A stretch of 64,000 nucleotides of DNA from Microbacterium profundi. GTDB lineage: Bacteria; Actinomycetota; Actinomycetes; Actinomycetales; Microbacteriaceae. Shown here one piece after another: positions 27,812-35,574 of the stretch. Position numbers and translations under genes: made by a program. The stretch is taken from positions 1,488,001 to 1,552,000 of the forward strand of contig NZ_JPSY01000001.1 of assembly GCF_000763375.1 (NCBI RefSeq). The letters run 5' to 3'. The notes below the pieces were generated by a model that saw nothing but the letters and a program-made list of their open reading frames with translations, made no database searches and was not told where the DNA came from. Every line of letters begins with the position of its first letter. Position 1 is the stretch's first letter.

Positions 27812-29203
27812 TCAGCGTCGGCCGAGCTGCGTGGTGATCTCGGTGACCTGGTTGTAGATCGAGCGACGTTCCTTCATCAGCTCGCTGATCTTCTTGTATG
27901 CGTACATCACGGTCGTGTGGTCGCGATTGCCGAACAGCTGCCCGATCTTCGGCAACGACAGGTTCGTACGCTCGCGGCAGAGATACATCGCGATCTGGCG
28001 AGAGGTCGCGATCTGCTGCGAACGACTCGATCCGTACAGGTCGTCGACCGTGAGCTTGAAGTACTGCGCGGTCGCCGTGATGATGTCGGTCGGCGAGATG
28101 ATGTTGTCCTCCGCCGTGTCGACGATGTCGCGGAGCACGGTCTGGGCGAGGGAGATGTCGAGCGACGACCGATTCAGGCTCGCGAAGGCAGAGACGCGGA
28201 TGAGCGCGCCTTCCAGTTCGCGGATGTTCGACGACACCACGGTCGCGATGTACTCGAGCACCTCATCGGGGATGTGCAGGGCCTCGCTCTGCGCCTTCTT
28301 GCGGAGGATCGCGATGCGCGTCTCGAGGTCGGGCGCCTGGACATCCGTGATCAGGCCCCACTCGAAGCGGCTGCGCATCCGATCTTCGAAACCGGTGAGG
28401 TGCTTCGGTGCGACATCACTGGTGATCACGACCTGCTTGTTGTGGTCGTGCAGCGTGTTGAAGGTGTGGAAGAAGGCCTCCTGCGTCTCGGCGCGACCCT
28501 GAAGGAACTGGATGTCGTCGATGAGGAGGATGTCGACGTCACGGTACCGGGCCTGGAATGCGGAGCCGCGGTTGTTGGCGATCGAGTTGATGAAGTCGTT
28601 CGTGAATTCCTCGCTGGAGACGTATCGGACCTTGACCCCCGTGTAGAGGGACTGCGCGTAGTCGCCGATCGCGTGGAGTAGGTGAGTCTTGCCGAGGCCG
28701 GAGTCGCCGTATATGAACAGTGGGTTGTACGCCTTCGCCGGCGCCTCGGCGACGGCGACCGCGGCCGCGTGCGAGAAACGGTTGGACTGTCCGATCACGA
28801 AATTGTCGAACGTGTACTTCGGGTTCAGCCTGGATTCATGGCGCATCGGCGTTGGCTGTTCCATGGGCGATTCGCTGCGTGGCATGTCGGACCGACTGAA
28901 GTCTGCGACGACGATCGGCGCAGTGGGCTGCTCGGCGAGCTCATGGTTCACGACCACGCGGAATGCGGTGACCTCGTCACCCAGGTGAGTCAGTGCCTCC
29001 ATGATCGGCATGCGAAGGCGCTTGTTGATCTGCGCCGCAGTGAGGTCGTTCGGCACGTCGAGGTAGAGGGTCGCACCCATGACCCCGGCTGGAACCACGA
29101 GACTGAGGAACCCCTGCAATTGGGGTGTGACGCGGTCGTCGTGGTCGAGGAGATCCGCCACCTGCGCCCAGATCGGAACGTCGGGCTGGGCAGGAGAGGA
29201 CAT
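27812..29203 (-). CDS. dnaA: Chromosomal replication initiator DnaA
   Basis: 463-residue AAA+ initiator that binds DnaA boxes and opens oriC. Domain I (MSSPAQPDVPIWAQVADLL) is followed by a short linker, then NPKYTFDNFVIGQSNRFSHA. Walker A is YGDSGLGKTHLL, Walker B is DILLIDDIQFLQG, sensor and arginine regions follow, and the box-binding helix-turn-helix includes LPKIGQLFGNRDHTTVMYAY. ATG 29203 follows CGGAGCAAC. A longer open frame runs upstream to 30403 but crosses rpmH, rnpA and yidD and is spurious. Confidence 0.98.
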   Translation of the reverse strand: MSSPAQPDVPIWAQVADLLDHDDRVTPQLQGFLSLVVPAGVMGATLYLDVPNDLTAAQINKRLRMPIMEALTHLGDEVTAFRVVVNHELAEQPTAPIVVADFSRSDMPRSESPMEQPTPMRHESRLNPKYTFDNFVIGQSNRFSHAAAVAVAEAPAKAYNPLFIYGDSGLGKTHLLHAIGDYAQSLYTGVKVRYVSSEEFTNDFINSIANNRGSAFQARYRDVDILLIDDIQFLQGRAETQEAFFHTFNTLHDHNKQVVITSDVAPKHLTGFEDRMRSRFEWGLITDVQAPDLETRIAILRKKAQSEALHIPDEVLEYIATVVSSNIRELEGALIRVSAFASLNRSSLDISLAQTVLRDIVDTAEDNIISPTDIITATAQYFKLTVDDLYGSSRSQQIATSRQIAMYLCRERTNLSLPKIGQLFGNRDHTTVMYAYKKISELMKERRSIYNQVTEITTQLGRR

Positions 29204-29525
29204 GTTGCTCCGGGCAAGGGCTCGCGGAGGGTAGGCCTGATCGGCTGTTCCCCCCTGTGGATAACTTCGGATGCCACGGTAGTCATCCGCGCTGTGAACG
29301 GCAACCTGCCTGTGGAAAACTTCGGGTGTGTTGCGGAGCCCGCGAGTGTCGAGGTTGTGGATAATTGCCGTGCGGAGTCTTGATGCTCGAACCGGTCGTG
29401 GCGTGGAGATTTGCCCTCTGCGCCGGTAAGAAGTACCCTTAATCGGTTGACTTATGTCCGAAATCGGGCAGTTCCCTATGTCTCCGGTCGTACACATCCG
29501 GTGACAGCGTTCCCGGAGTGATCCC
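29204..29525. promoter_or_regulatory. dnaA-rpmH divergent intergenic region
   Basis: 322 bases carrying DnaA boxes TGTGGATAA at 29256-29264 and 29356-29364 and a near-box TGTGGAAAA at 29311-29319. These probably mediate DnaA autoregulation, and the region may contribute to origin architecture. On the plus strand, TTGCCC (29411-29416), a 17-base spacer and TACCCT (29434-29439) make a plausible rpmH promoter. No gene is seen in the gap. Confidence 0.7.
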
Positions 29526-29663
29526 ATGACCAAGCGTACGTTCCAGCCCAACAACCGCCGCCGCGCCAAGAAGCACGGTTTCCGCGCCCGTATGCGCACG
29601 CGCGCCGGCCGTGGCATCCTCTCTGCTCGCCGCGCGAAGGGCCGCACCGAGCTCTCGGCGTAA
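29526..29663 (+). CDS. rpmH: 50S ribosomal protein L34
   Basis: 45-residue Arg/Lys-rich ribosomal protein: [19 protein letters not shown], then [20 protein letters not shown], ending RTELSA, the complete L34 pattern. ATG 29526 is preceded by a purine-rich GGAGTGATCCC. It is five bases upstream of rnpA and heads the rightward rpmH-rnpA-yidD-yidC-khpB-rsmG transcript. Confidence 0.98.
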   Translation: MTKRTFQPNNRRRAKKHGFRARMRTRAGRGILSARRAKGRTELSA

Positions 29664-29668
29664 GCCTC

Positions 29669-30019
29669 GTGCTCGCCCGTCCGTTCCGACTGACGCGAGG
29701 CACCGACTACAGATCGGTCGTCCGTCGCGGTGTTCGGTGCGGGGGCGCCCGTGTCGTCACCTCCATGCTGGTGACCGGTGAGGCACGTGAACCCAGGTTC
29801 GGGTTCATCATCAGCAAGCAGGTGGGCACCGCTGTGATCCGCAACACCGTGCGTCGACGGCTCAAAGCCGTGTGCGCACGGGTGATCGCAGACGTTCCCG
29901 AGGGCACGGATGTCGTCATCCGTGCCCTTCCTGCATCCGCGACCGCCAGTTTCGCTGAGCTCGATGCCGATGTGACCCGGTGCCTGGCGCGTCTGAGTCG
30001 CGAACGAGCGTCGGTATGA
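29669..30019 (+). CDS. rnpA: Ribonuclease P protein component
   Basis: 116-residue basic protein that binds RNase P RNA for tRNA 5' maturation. Signature positions are visible: FRLTRGTDYRSVVRRG near the start, FGFIISKQVGTAVIRN, and the RNR box RNTVRRRLKAVCA. It starts at GTG 29669 just after rpmH, and its stop overlaps the yidD start by 4 bases (ATGA). Confidence 0.96.
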   Translation: MLARPFRLTRGTDYRSVVRRGVRCGGARVVTSMLVTGEAREPRFGFIISKQVGTAVIRNTVRRRLKAVCARVIADVPEGTDVVIRALPASATASFAELDADVTRCLARLSRERASV

Positions 30020-30366
30020 GTGCACTTCCCTCCTACGCCATCGGCTCGGCGCATCTGCATGGCGACGACGTCTTGCGAAGCATCCCGCTCGTGCCGCGGA
30101 ATCTCGTCCTCGGGTTTCTGGCCGGCTACCGCGCCGTGATCTCGCCTCTCTACGGAGACGTCTGCGCGTACTACCCGTCCTGCTCGGCTTACGCTGTAGG
30201 TGCGGTGCAGCAGCACGGTGCGGTGAAGGGAGCGGTGCTCTCGGCATGGCGGATCCTGCGCTGCAACCCCTGGACCAAAGGCGGCGTCGACGACGTTCGT
30301 CCTCACGACCATTTCCGATACGACTTGACCGCTCGAGGTTTCGTCGTACCTTCCCGAAAGGACTGA
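30016..30366 (+). CDS. yidD: Membrane protein insertion efficiency factor YidD
   Basis: 116-residue member of the YidD family, which assists YidC-dependent insertion. The core is unmistakable: FLAGYRAVISPLYGDVCAYY, PSCSAYAVGAVQQHGAVKG and ILRCNPWTKGGVDDV, with its three conserved Cys. ATG 30016 (MSALPSYAIGSAHLHGDD) overlaps the rnpA stop; the frame's earlier start at 29980 would lie inside rnpA. The N-terminal stretch before VPRNLVLGF is longer than in E. coli YidD. Confidence 0.94.
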   Translation: MSALPSYAIGSAHLHGDDVLRSIPLVPRNLVLGFLAGYRAVISPLYGDVCAYYPSCSAYAVGAVQQHGAVKGAVLSAWRILRCNPWTKGGVDDVRPHDHFRYDLTARGFVVPSRKD

Positions 30367-30369
30367 TCA

Positions 30370-31440
30370 GTGGGTCTTGACCTTCTGCTCGCCTCTGCGA
30401 CACCTGCTCCCGATTCCGGCGGGGGTGGCTTCGACCTGCTCGGAACCATCCTCTGGCCGTTGAAGTGGGCTGTTGAGCTCATCCTGGTCGCCTGGCACTG
30501 GCTGTTCACCACCATGGGACTTCCGGAGGCATCCGGTATCACGTGGATCCTCTCTATCGTCGGCCTGGTCATTGTTGTTCGTGGCGCAGTATTTCCCCTG
30601 TTCGTGCGGCAAATCAAGAGCCAGCGCAAGATGATGGAAATCGCTCCTGAGATGAAGAAGGTCCAGGAGAAGTACAAGGGCAAGAAGGATCAGCTCTCGC
30701 GTGAGGCGATGAGCCGCGAGACGATGGCTCTGTACAAGAGGCATGGCACATCACCGATGTCGAGCTGCCTTCCGTTGATCGTCCAGATGCCGATCTTCTT
30801 CGCGCTGTTCAGCGTGCTCAACGACGTCACCAAGCACGCACAGAACAACCTCGGCGGTGTCGGGCTGCTCAGCCCCGAGTTGACGAAGCAGTTCTATGAC
30901 GCCACGATCTTCGGGTCGGTATCGCTGCACGGGACACTCGGCCAGGCGGTGGAGACCCAGAACACGATCGCCATCGTGCTGCTGGTCATCCTCGTCGTAC
31001 TGATGATCGGATCGCAGTTCTTCACCCAGCTGCAGATCATCTCGAAGAACCTTTCGCCTGAGGCCAAGACCGGCCAGGCGTACCAGATGCAGAAGATCAT
31101 GCTCTATGTGCTGCCGCTGGGCTTCATCTTCTCCGGTGTCTTCTTCCCGCTCGGTGTGGTCGTGTACTGGTTCATCTCGAACCTGTGGACCATGGCGCAG
31201 CAGTTCCTCGTCATCCGCGAGATGCCGACTCCTGGCTCCGAAGCAGCCAAGGCCCGCGAAGAGCGTCTCGCTCGCAAAGGCAAGGCGATCGATTCCTCTG
31301 GCAAGGTCGTGCCCATGTCGGTCTACGAGGCGGAGCAGAAGCGGATGCTGGATGAGGCCGAGAAGGCGAAGCAGAACACTCCGAAGCGCCAGCAGCCCGT
31401 GGGTAAGAAGCGAGCCAAGAAGAAGGGCCCCAACGCATGA
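30370..31440 (+). CDS. yidC: Membrane protein insertase YidC
   Basis: 356-residue Oxa1/YidC-type insertase. It lacks the large Gram-negative periplasmic domain, as expected. Membrane segments are visible at ITWILSIVGLVIVVRGAVFP, in the conserved core MSSCLPLIVQMPIFFALFSV, at IAIVLLVILVVLMIGSQFFT, and around IMLYVLPLGFIFSGVFFPLG. The amphipathic and charged region QIKSQRKMMEIAPEMKKVQE forms the cytoplasmic hairpin. The Lys/Arg-rich C-terminal tail (GKKRAKKKGPNA) is typical of ribosome-interacting YidC. GTG 30370 follows yidD by three bases, and its stop overlaps khpB (ATGA). Confidence 0.97.
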   Translation: MGLDLLLASATPAPDSGGGGFDLLGTILWPLKWAVELILVAWHWLFTTMGLPEASGITWILSIVGLVIVVRGAVFPLFVRQIKSQRKMMEIAPEMKKVQEKYKGKKDQLSREAMSRETMALYKRHGTSPMSSCLPLIVQMPIFFALFSVLNDVTKHAQNNLGGVGLLSPELTKQFYDATIFGSVSLHGTLGQAVETQNTIAIVLLVILVVLMIGSQFFTQLQIISKNLSPEAKTGQAYQMQKIMLYVLPLGFIFSGVFFPLGVVVYWFISNLWTMAQQFLVIREMPTPGSEAAKAREERLARKGKAIDSSGKVVPMSVYEAEQKRMLDEAEKAKQNTPKRQQPVGKKRAKKKGPNA

Positions 31441-31943
31441 CCGGTGAGAACGTCGTCGAGCGAGCCGTTGATCGTTCTGAGCCGACTGTCGAGCAGCTCG
31501 AGCATGAGGGCGATGTGGCTGCGGACTTCCTTGAGGAGCTTCTCGACATCGCAGACATCGATGGAGATCTGAACCTCGACGTTCGTCAGGGACGGGCCTA
31601 TGTCTCGGTCGACGCTGAGGGAGAGGAGATCTCCGTGCTCGCAGACCCTGACACTGTGCAGGCTCTGCAGGAGATCACCCGCCTCGCGGTGCAGAGCAAG
31701 ACTGGTTCCTTCTCGCGCCTGATCCTCGATGTCGGTGGATCGCGTGATGCACGTCGCCGGCAGCTCGAGAAGCTGGTGGATGCTGCGGTCGTGAAGCTCG
31801 ACGAGGGTGCATCGCAGGCGTCGCTTCCTTCGATGTCCAGCTACGAGCGCAAGCTGGTGCATGACATCGTCGCTGACCGCGAGTTGGTTTCGGAGTCATA
31901 CGGCGACGGCGCGGATCGCCACACGGTGATCCGTCGTCGCTGA
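31437..31943 (+). CDS. khpB: KhpB/EloR (Jag) RNA-binding protein
   Basis: 168-residue KH-R3H protein; family members bind RNA with KhpA and influence cell elongation and envelope synthesis. The N-terminus is acidic (about residues 1-35). The KH domain reads DFLEELLDIADIDGDLNLDV through ALQEITRLAVQSKTG, and the R3H end is MSSYERKLVHDIVADRELVS with the Arg-His pair and ADRHTVIRRR. No separate Jag-N domain is present, the usual actinobacterial form. Its stop directly abuts a parS site. Confidence 0.93.
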   Translation: MTGENVVERAVDRSEPTVEQLEHEGDVAADFLEELLDIADIDGDLNLDVRQGRAYVSVDAEGEEISVLADPDTVQALQEITRLAVQSKTGSFSRLILDVGGSRDARRRQLEKLVDAAVVKLDEGASQASLPSMSSYERKLVHDIVADRELVSESYGDGADRHTVIRRR

Positions 31944-31959
31944 TGTTTCACGTGAAACA
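31944..31959. other. parS centromere site 1
   Basis: Perfect 16-bp palindrome TGTTTCACGTGAAACA, the conserved ParB-binding site, in the short khpB-rsmG gap. Confidence 0.96.
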
Positions 31960-31974
31960 TCGTGGGGGAGCGGG

Positions 31975-32601
31975 ATGACTTCGCTCGAGGCGGAGCCGGA
32001 TGCTGCCGCGACACTGTTCGGCGAACGGATCGAGCTCGCTCGTCGATTCACGAGCGCTCTCTCAGCGCAGGGCGAAGAACGTGGTCTGATCGGACCTCTT
32101 GAGCTTCCTCGTCTGTGGACCCGCCACGTTCTCAACAGCGCTATCGCTGCGCCGATCTTCCACGGGATGGCTGTAGACATCGGTTCCGGTGCTGGCCTTC
32201 CGGGCATTGTCCTCGCGATCGCGCAGCCGGACGTGAGGTGGACGCTGGTGGAGCCGATGGAGCGGCGTGTCACCTGGCTCAACGAGCAAGTTGAAGAGCT
32301 CGGTCTGGACAACGTGGAAGTGCTGCGGGCACGCGCTGAAGAAGTACGCGCGATTGGAACATTCGACTTCGTCACGGCACGCGCCGTCAGTGCGCTGCGC
32401 ACACTGATCCCCCTCACGGCGCCGTTACTGCGCGACGGGGGAGAACTCGCGCTGCTCAAGGGCGTGAACGCGCCGGCTGAGATCGACGCCGCTGCCAAGC
32501 AGATTAAGAAGTACCGGCTCAGTGACGTGCGCGTCGAAGTTCTGGGTGAAGGCGTGCTTGATGAGACGACGCGGGTGGTTCGGGCGGCAGTTCGGGGCTG
32601 A
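31975..32601 (+). CDS. rsmG: 16S rRNA m7G527 methyltransferase RsmG
   Basis: 208-residue SAM-dependent methyltransferase modifying the 530 loop of 16S rRNA; loss of RsmG gives low-level streptomycin resistance in other bacteria. Motifs: LPRLWTRHVLNSAIAAPIFH, AVDIGSGAGLPGIVLAIAQP (SAM motif I), WTLVEPMERRVTWLNEQVEE and FDFVTARAVSALRTLIPLTA. Just after the stop lies an imperfect triple repeat of ACTGGTTCTG (32601-32630). It ends the rightward ribosomal/insertion operon. In many relatives parA follows closely; here about 3 kb of other DNA intervenes. Confidence 0.96.
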   Translation: MTSLEAEPDAAATLFGERIELARRFTSALSAQGEERGLIGPLELPRLWTRHVLNSAIAAPIFHGMAVDIGSGAGLPGIVLAIAQPDVRWTLVEPMERRVTWLNEQVEELGLDNVEVLRARAEEVRAIGTFDFVTARAVSALRTLIPLTAPLLRDGGELALLKGVNAPAEIDAAAKQIKKYRLSDVRVEVLGEGVLDETTRVVRAAVRG

Positions 32602-32646
32602 CTGGTTCTGACTGGTTCTGACCGGTTCGGGGATGTCCGTACTTTC

Positions 32647-32740
32647 GGGCGCAGGGATGCCCGACTCTCTCGCAGAACGGGTACTCTCCCCGCAAGCGGC
32701 GGCCCCTCCCGATGCTCGTTCATCCGGCATCCCTGCGCCC
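32647..32740 (+). repeat. Palindromic-ended mini-element, copy A
   Basis: 94 bp bounded by perfect 15-bp inverted repeats GGGCGCAGGGATGCC (32647-32661) and GGCATCCCTGCGCCC (32726-32740). The interior matches the reverse complement of 33808-33899 closely, including CGACTCTCTCGC and CCCTCCCGATGCTCGTTC. No reading frame spans it. It may be a MITE-like non-autonomous element or a structured RNA/DNA element; no target duplication is evident. Confidence 0.75.
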
Positions 32741-32788
32741 TGTCCTGCACGGAGCGGGAGCGAGTTCTGCCACTCACTCGGGTGCGCA

Positions 32789-32804
32789 TGTTTCACGTGA
32801 AACA
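32789..32804. other. parS centromere site 2
   Basis: Perfect TGTTTCACGTGAAACA in the rsmG downstream spacer. Confidence 0.96.
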
Positions 32805-32984
32805 TCACGGCCAAAACGAGCTGATTTTGCAACCTGGTGACGGGACTGGACGTGAGCTGTCTCGACAGAGGAGGAGCCACGCCGGTGTCGCGGCCTATTG
32901 CTGCTTGCTCCTTCGGCATCCATGAACACCCCGCCGGCGCTAGTGAGCGAGCTCAACCACGCGATCAGAAGCTGCGACCAGTGA

Positions 32985-33000
32985 TGTTTCACGTGAAACA
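32985..33000. other. parS centromere site 3
   Basis: Perfect TGTTTCACGTGAAACA, 196 bp after site 2. Confidence 0.96.
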
Positions 33001-33175
33001 CTCGGTCGTCTGGATTCATCAGGGATGTGCCGATGTGCAGTCGTGTTCTGGATGCGACTCTTGACAGAATCCGGAGCGTCTCTGCTTCGCAGTCGACTCG
33101 ATGCTCGTTCCGTCGGCTTCGCGTCCGCCGCCATCGTAACCAGGGGAGTTCAGGTCAGTGCTCGGGGAATGGACG

Positions 33176-33709
33176 CTATGTTTCACGTGAAACATCGGGC
33201 TGCCCCACATGGAGCGTCAGTCGCGGCGCTGCGGTGCGGCGAGCACGAACCACGCGCAGAACCACGTTGGTGATGAGGAGCGCGAAGGCGATGGGGATGG
33301 TTCCGGCTGTGGTGACCGAGATCACCAACAGCATCCACATCGGCGCGACCCATGACGACACCAGAGAGAAGAGTGTGTTCGTGATATCCAACGCGGTACT
33401 GAGCGCCGCGACTGCAAACCCGCACCACACAGCACTAACCAGAGTGGGGAGGATCGCGTGTAGACCTCTTGAGGTCGACTTGCGGAGCATGCGGCCGGAG
33501 GCGATGACGAGCCCGACCCAGACGCCCAGCCCTATCGCGCCCAACCCGTAGCCGTATACGCCCTCGGTGGGGTCGGGATCGGATGCCCCCAAGCTGACCA
33601 TGGCAACGCCGAGCATGAGTGCCAATGTCGCGAACGAGGTGATGACTCCCACGCTTGTCCAGACGATAGCCGCGTCGATACGCGATGAAGCCCGCCCCTG
33701 CTCACTCAT
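33176..33709 (-). CDS. Four-pass membrane protein whose C-terminus is encoded by parS
   Basis: 177 residues from ATG 33709 (MSEQGRASSRIDAAIVWTSV), with four hydrophobic segments: IVWTSVGVITSFATLALMLG, YGLGAIGLGVWVGLVIASG, ILPTLVSAVWCGFAVAALS and WMLLVISVTTAGTIPIAFAL. Basic residues follow the last helix (VVRARRTAAPRLTLH). The last codons DVSRET-stop are written by parS site 4 (33179-33194), so that site is constrained both as protein and as centromere. No family is recognised. It is the only gene between rsmG and the IS110 element and is transcribed toward rsmG. Confidence 0.72.
   Translation of the reverse strand: MSEQGRASSRIDAAIVWTSVGVITSFATLALMLGVAMVSLGASDPDPTEGVYGYGLGAIGLGVWVGLVIASGRMLRKSTSRGLHAILPTLVSAVWCGFAVAALSTALDITNTLFSLVSSWVAPMWMLLVISVTTAGTIPIAFALLITNVVLRVVRARRTAAPRLTLHVGQPDVSRET
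33179..33194. other. parS centromere site 4 (inside a coding end)
   Basis: Perfect TGTTTCACGTGAAACA lying within the last codons of the membrane protein gene on the minus strand. Confidence 0.96.
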
Positions 33710-33754
33710 GTCCTCACTGTACTTCCGCCCGTCTCGTGCACGTTCTGATTCGCA

Positions 33755-33770
33755 GATGTCATGTGAAACA
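33755..33770. other. Decayed parS-like site
   Basis: The right half CATGTGAAACA has one mismatch to CACGTGAAACA, but the left half has lost most of its symmetry: four mismatches in 16. Probably a former parS or a weak ParB site just upstream of the membrane protein gene. Confidence 0.5.
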
Positions 33771-33807
33771 TCGCAGGGCGGGAGCACCCTGACTCAAGTA
33801 TGGGTGA

Positions 33808-33899
33808 GGGGTGCGAGATGCCGAGCGAACGAGCATCGGGAGGGGTCCCAGCTTGCGGGAGGGTACCCGCTTTGCGAGAGAGTCGGCATCCCGCACCCC
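33808..33899 (-). repeat. Palindromic-ended mini-element, copy B (inverted)
   Basis: 92 bp bounded by GGGGTGCGAGATGCC (33808-33822) and GGCATCCCGCACCCC (33885-33899), inverted repeats with one mismatch. Its reverse complement aligns through its whole length with copy A at 32647-32740. The two copies face each other and bracket three parS sites and the membrane protein gene. Confidence 0.75.
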
Positions 33900-34029
33900 G
33901 GCAGTTTCGCCTCCACAGGTGCACGTCGGTTCGCAACGTCCGTCCCAGCGATTAGCCTGGGTGCCCCTTGTCGGGGCGCCTGTTCGGGGCTGAAAATGGG
34001 GTGCGGCCGCCCGGTTGACGTCGTTGTCT

Positions 34030-34195
34030 CTATGGTCCCTTGAGGCCGTCGATTAGCCGGACGGTGGGCACCACGTGATGGGCACTTTCACTGTCGCCAG
34101 CCGCTGTAAAGCGGTCGAGCACGAGGATTAGATTCGCTGTTCCTCCCCGTGGTTCCCTCGGGCGGTCGCTTCATGGAAGCACCGATCGATGGGAA
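34030..34195 (+). ncRNA. Predicted bridge-RNA region of the IS110 element
   Basis: IS110-group elements encode a structured bridge RNA in the non-coding arm upstream of the recombinase; its two loops pair with donor and target DNA. Here the upstream arm (about 166 bases before GTG 34196) is AT-richer than its surroundings and has GGTGGGCACCACGTGATGGG and CAGCCGCTGTAAAGCGGTCG, each with internal hairpin potential. RNA ends, loops and target sequence are not resolvable without folding and a set of related copies. Confidence 0.45.
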
Positions 34196-35473
34196 GTGAG
34201 AACAGTGTTTGCGCAGTCTGAAGATGACGAGCAGATCATCCAGCGGGTCGCGGCGTTGGATATCGGCAAGGCCGAAGTGGTCTGCTGCGTCCGATTACCC
34301 TCACCCGCCGGCGGCAAGCGGCGGGTGCAGGAAGTCACGACGCATTCGACGATGACCCGGTCGTTGACCGAGCTGGCAAACCGGCTGGTGGAATTAGGCA
34401 TCGAGCGGGTGGTGATGGAAGCGACCAGCGACTACTGGCGGCCACCGTTTTACCTGCTGGAAGCACACGGCCTGGAGCCGTGGCTGGTCAACGCGAAAGA
34501 CGTCAAGCACCTGCCTGGCCGCCCGAAGACCGACGTGCTGGATGCGGTCTGGCTCTGCAGAGTCGCGGAACGGCAGATGCTGCGGCCAAGTTTCGTGCCC
34601 CCGCGTCCGATCCGTCGGCTGCGGGATCTGACCCGGTACCGGATCGATCTGGTCGGCTCACGGGGCGCGGAGAAGAACCGGGTCGAGAAGCTCCTCGAAG
34701 ACGCCTGCATCAAACTCTCCGTCGTCGCGTCCGACATCTTCGGGGTTTCCGGGCGGGAGATGATGGCGGCTCTGATCGCCGGGGAGCAAGACCCGAGAGT
34801 CCTCGCCCAGATGGCCCGGTCCAGCATGCGCAGGAAGATCCCCGCGCTGGAGGACGCGTTCACCGGCCACTTCGACGAGCATCACCGGTTCCTGCTCGCG
34901 CGGATGCTGAGCCGCATCGATCAGATCAACGCCGATATCGCCGCCGTCGATGAGCAGATCGGCGAGCACCTGGTCCCTTTCGGTGACGCGGCCGCCCGGC
35001 TCGATGAGATCCCCGGCGTCGGGGCAACAGCGGCCGCGATCATCATCGCCGAGATCGGGGTCGATATGACCCGGTTCCCCACCCCCGGACATTTGACGTC
35101 CTGGGCGAAGTTCGCCCCCGGAGTGAAGAGTTCAGCGGGGAAGACCATGGGCAACGGCGCCACCGGGCACGGCAACCGCTACCTCGCACGAGCCCTCGGC
35201 GAAGCAGCGATAAGCGCCAGCAAGACGAACACGTTCCTCGGCGCTCGCTACCGACGCCTGGCCCGACGCCGCGGGAGGAAGAAGGCTCTCGTCGCCGTCG
35301 GGAGATCCATCCTCGTCATCATCTGGCATCTTCTGAACGACACCGACGCCCGCTACATCGACCTGGGGCCGGACCACCACGACCGGCACGTGAACACCGA
35401 GACAGTCAAACGCGTCCACGTCCGCCAGCTCGAAGCTCTCGGCTACCACGTCACCCTACAACCCGCCGCCTGA
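34196..35473 (+). CDS. IS110-family transposase (DEDD/serine recombinase)
   Basis: 425 residues, apparently intact. The N-terminal RuvC-like DEDD domain has VAALDIGKAEVVCCV (Asp), RVVMEATSDYWRP (Glu) and DVKHLPGRPKTDVLDAVWLC (Asp pair). The middle is helical. The C-terminal Tnp domain has LDEIPGVGATAAAIIIAEIG and the serine-bearing WAKFAPGVKSSAGKTMGNG, GHGNRYLARAL. GTG 34196 is the presumed start, without a strong RBS. No frameshift or stop is present, so the element could be active. Confidence 0.93.
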   Translation: MRTVFAQSEDDEQIIQRVAALDIGKAEVVCCVRLPSPAGGKRRVQEVTTHSTMTRSLTELANRLVELGIERVVMEATSDYWRPPFYLLEAHGLEPWLVNAKDVKHLPGRPKTDVLDAVWLCRVAERQMLRPSFVPPRPIRRLRDLTRYRIDLVGSRGAEKNRVEKLLEDACIKLSVVASDIFGVSGREMMAALIAGEQDPRVLAQMARSSMRRKIPALEDAFTGHFDEHHRFLLARMLSRIDQINADIAAVDEQIGEHLVPFGDAAARLDEIPGVGATAAAIIIAEIGVDMTRFPTPGHLTSWAKFAPGVKSSAGKTMGNGATGHGNRYLARALGEAAISASKTNTFLGARYRRLARRRGRKKALVAVGRSILVIIWHLLNDTDARYIDLGPDHHDRHVNTETVKRVHVRQLEALGYHVTLQPAA

Positions 35474-35574
35474 ACCCCACGTCACATGCAATCCCGGCTC
35501 CGCCGGGAGCCTTCGGCCTGCCCAGTCACCATCCATTTTCGGATTAGAGTGGAACACGGTCCCGAAAGGAGTGG

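Larger units (their letters stand above)
32602..33175. other. Non-coding parS-bearing spacer
   Basis: 574 bases after rsmG without a supportable gene. It contains a triple ACTGGTTCTG repeat, a 94-bp palindromic-ended element (32647-32740) and two parS sites (32789, 32985). Open frames here that begin MFHVKH or end in SRET are created by the parS palindrome itself. Confidence 0.75.
34030..35510 (+). mobile_element. IS110-family insertion sequence (edges approximate)
   Basis: An intact IS110-type transposase gene with non-coding DNA on both sides lies between the parS cluster and parA. IS110 elements usually have no terminal inverted repeats and often no target duplication, so the ends cannot be fixed by eye. 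The left non-coding arm is at least 150 bases. The right arm ends before the parA ribosome-binding site and contains a CCCGGCTCCGCCGGG hairpin (35489 onward). Confidence 0.75.

Noticed and set aside
29204..30403. N-terminal extension of dnaA to 863 residues
   Set aside because: It crosses the dnaA promoter and lies opposite rpmH, rnpA and yidD; DnaA homology begins at MSSPAQ (29203).
32425..33273. Several ORFs beginning MFHVKH or ending SRET
   Set aside because: The parS palindrome itself creates the ATG and these residues; there is no RBS, no family and they overlap one another.
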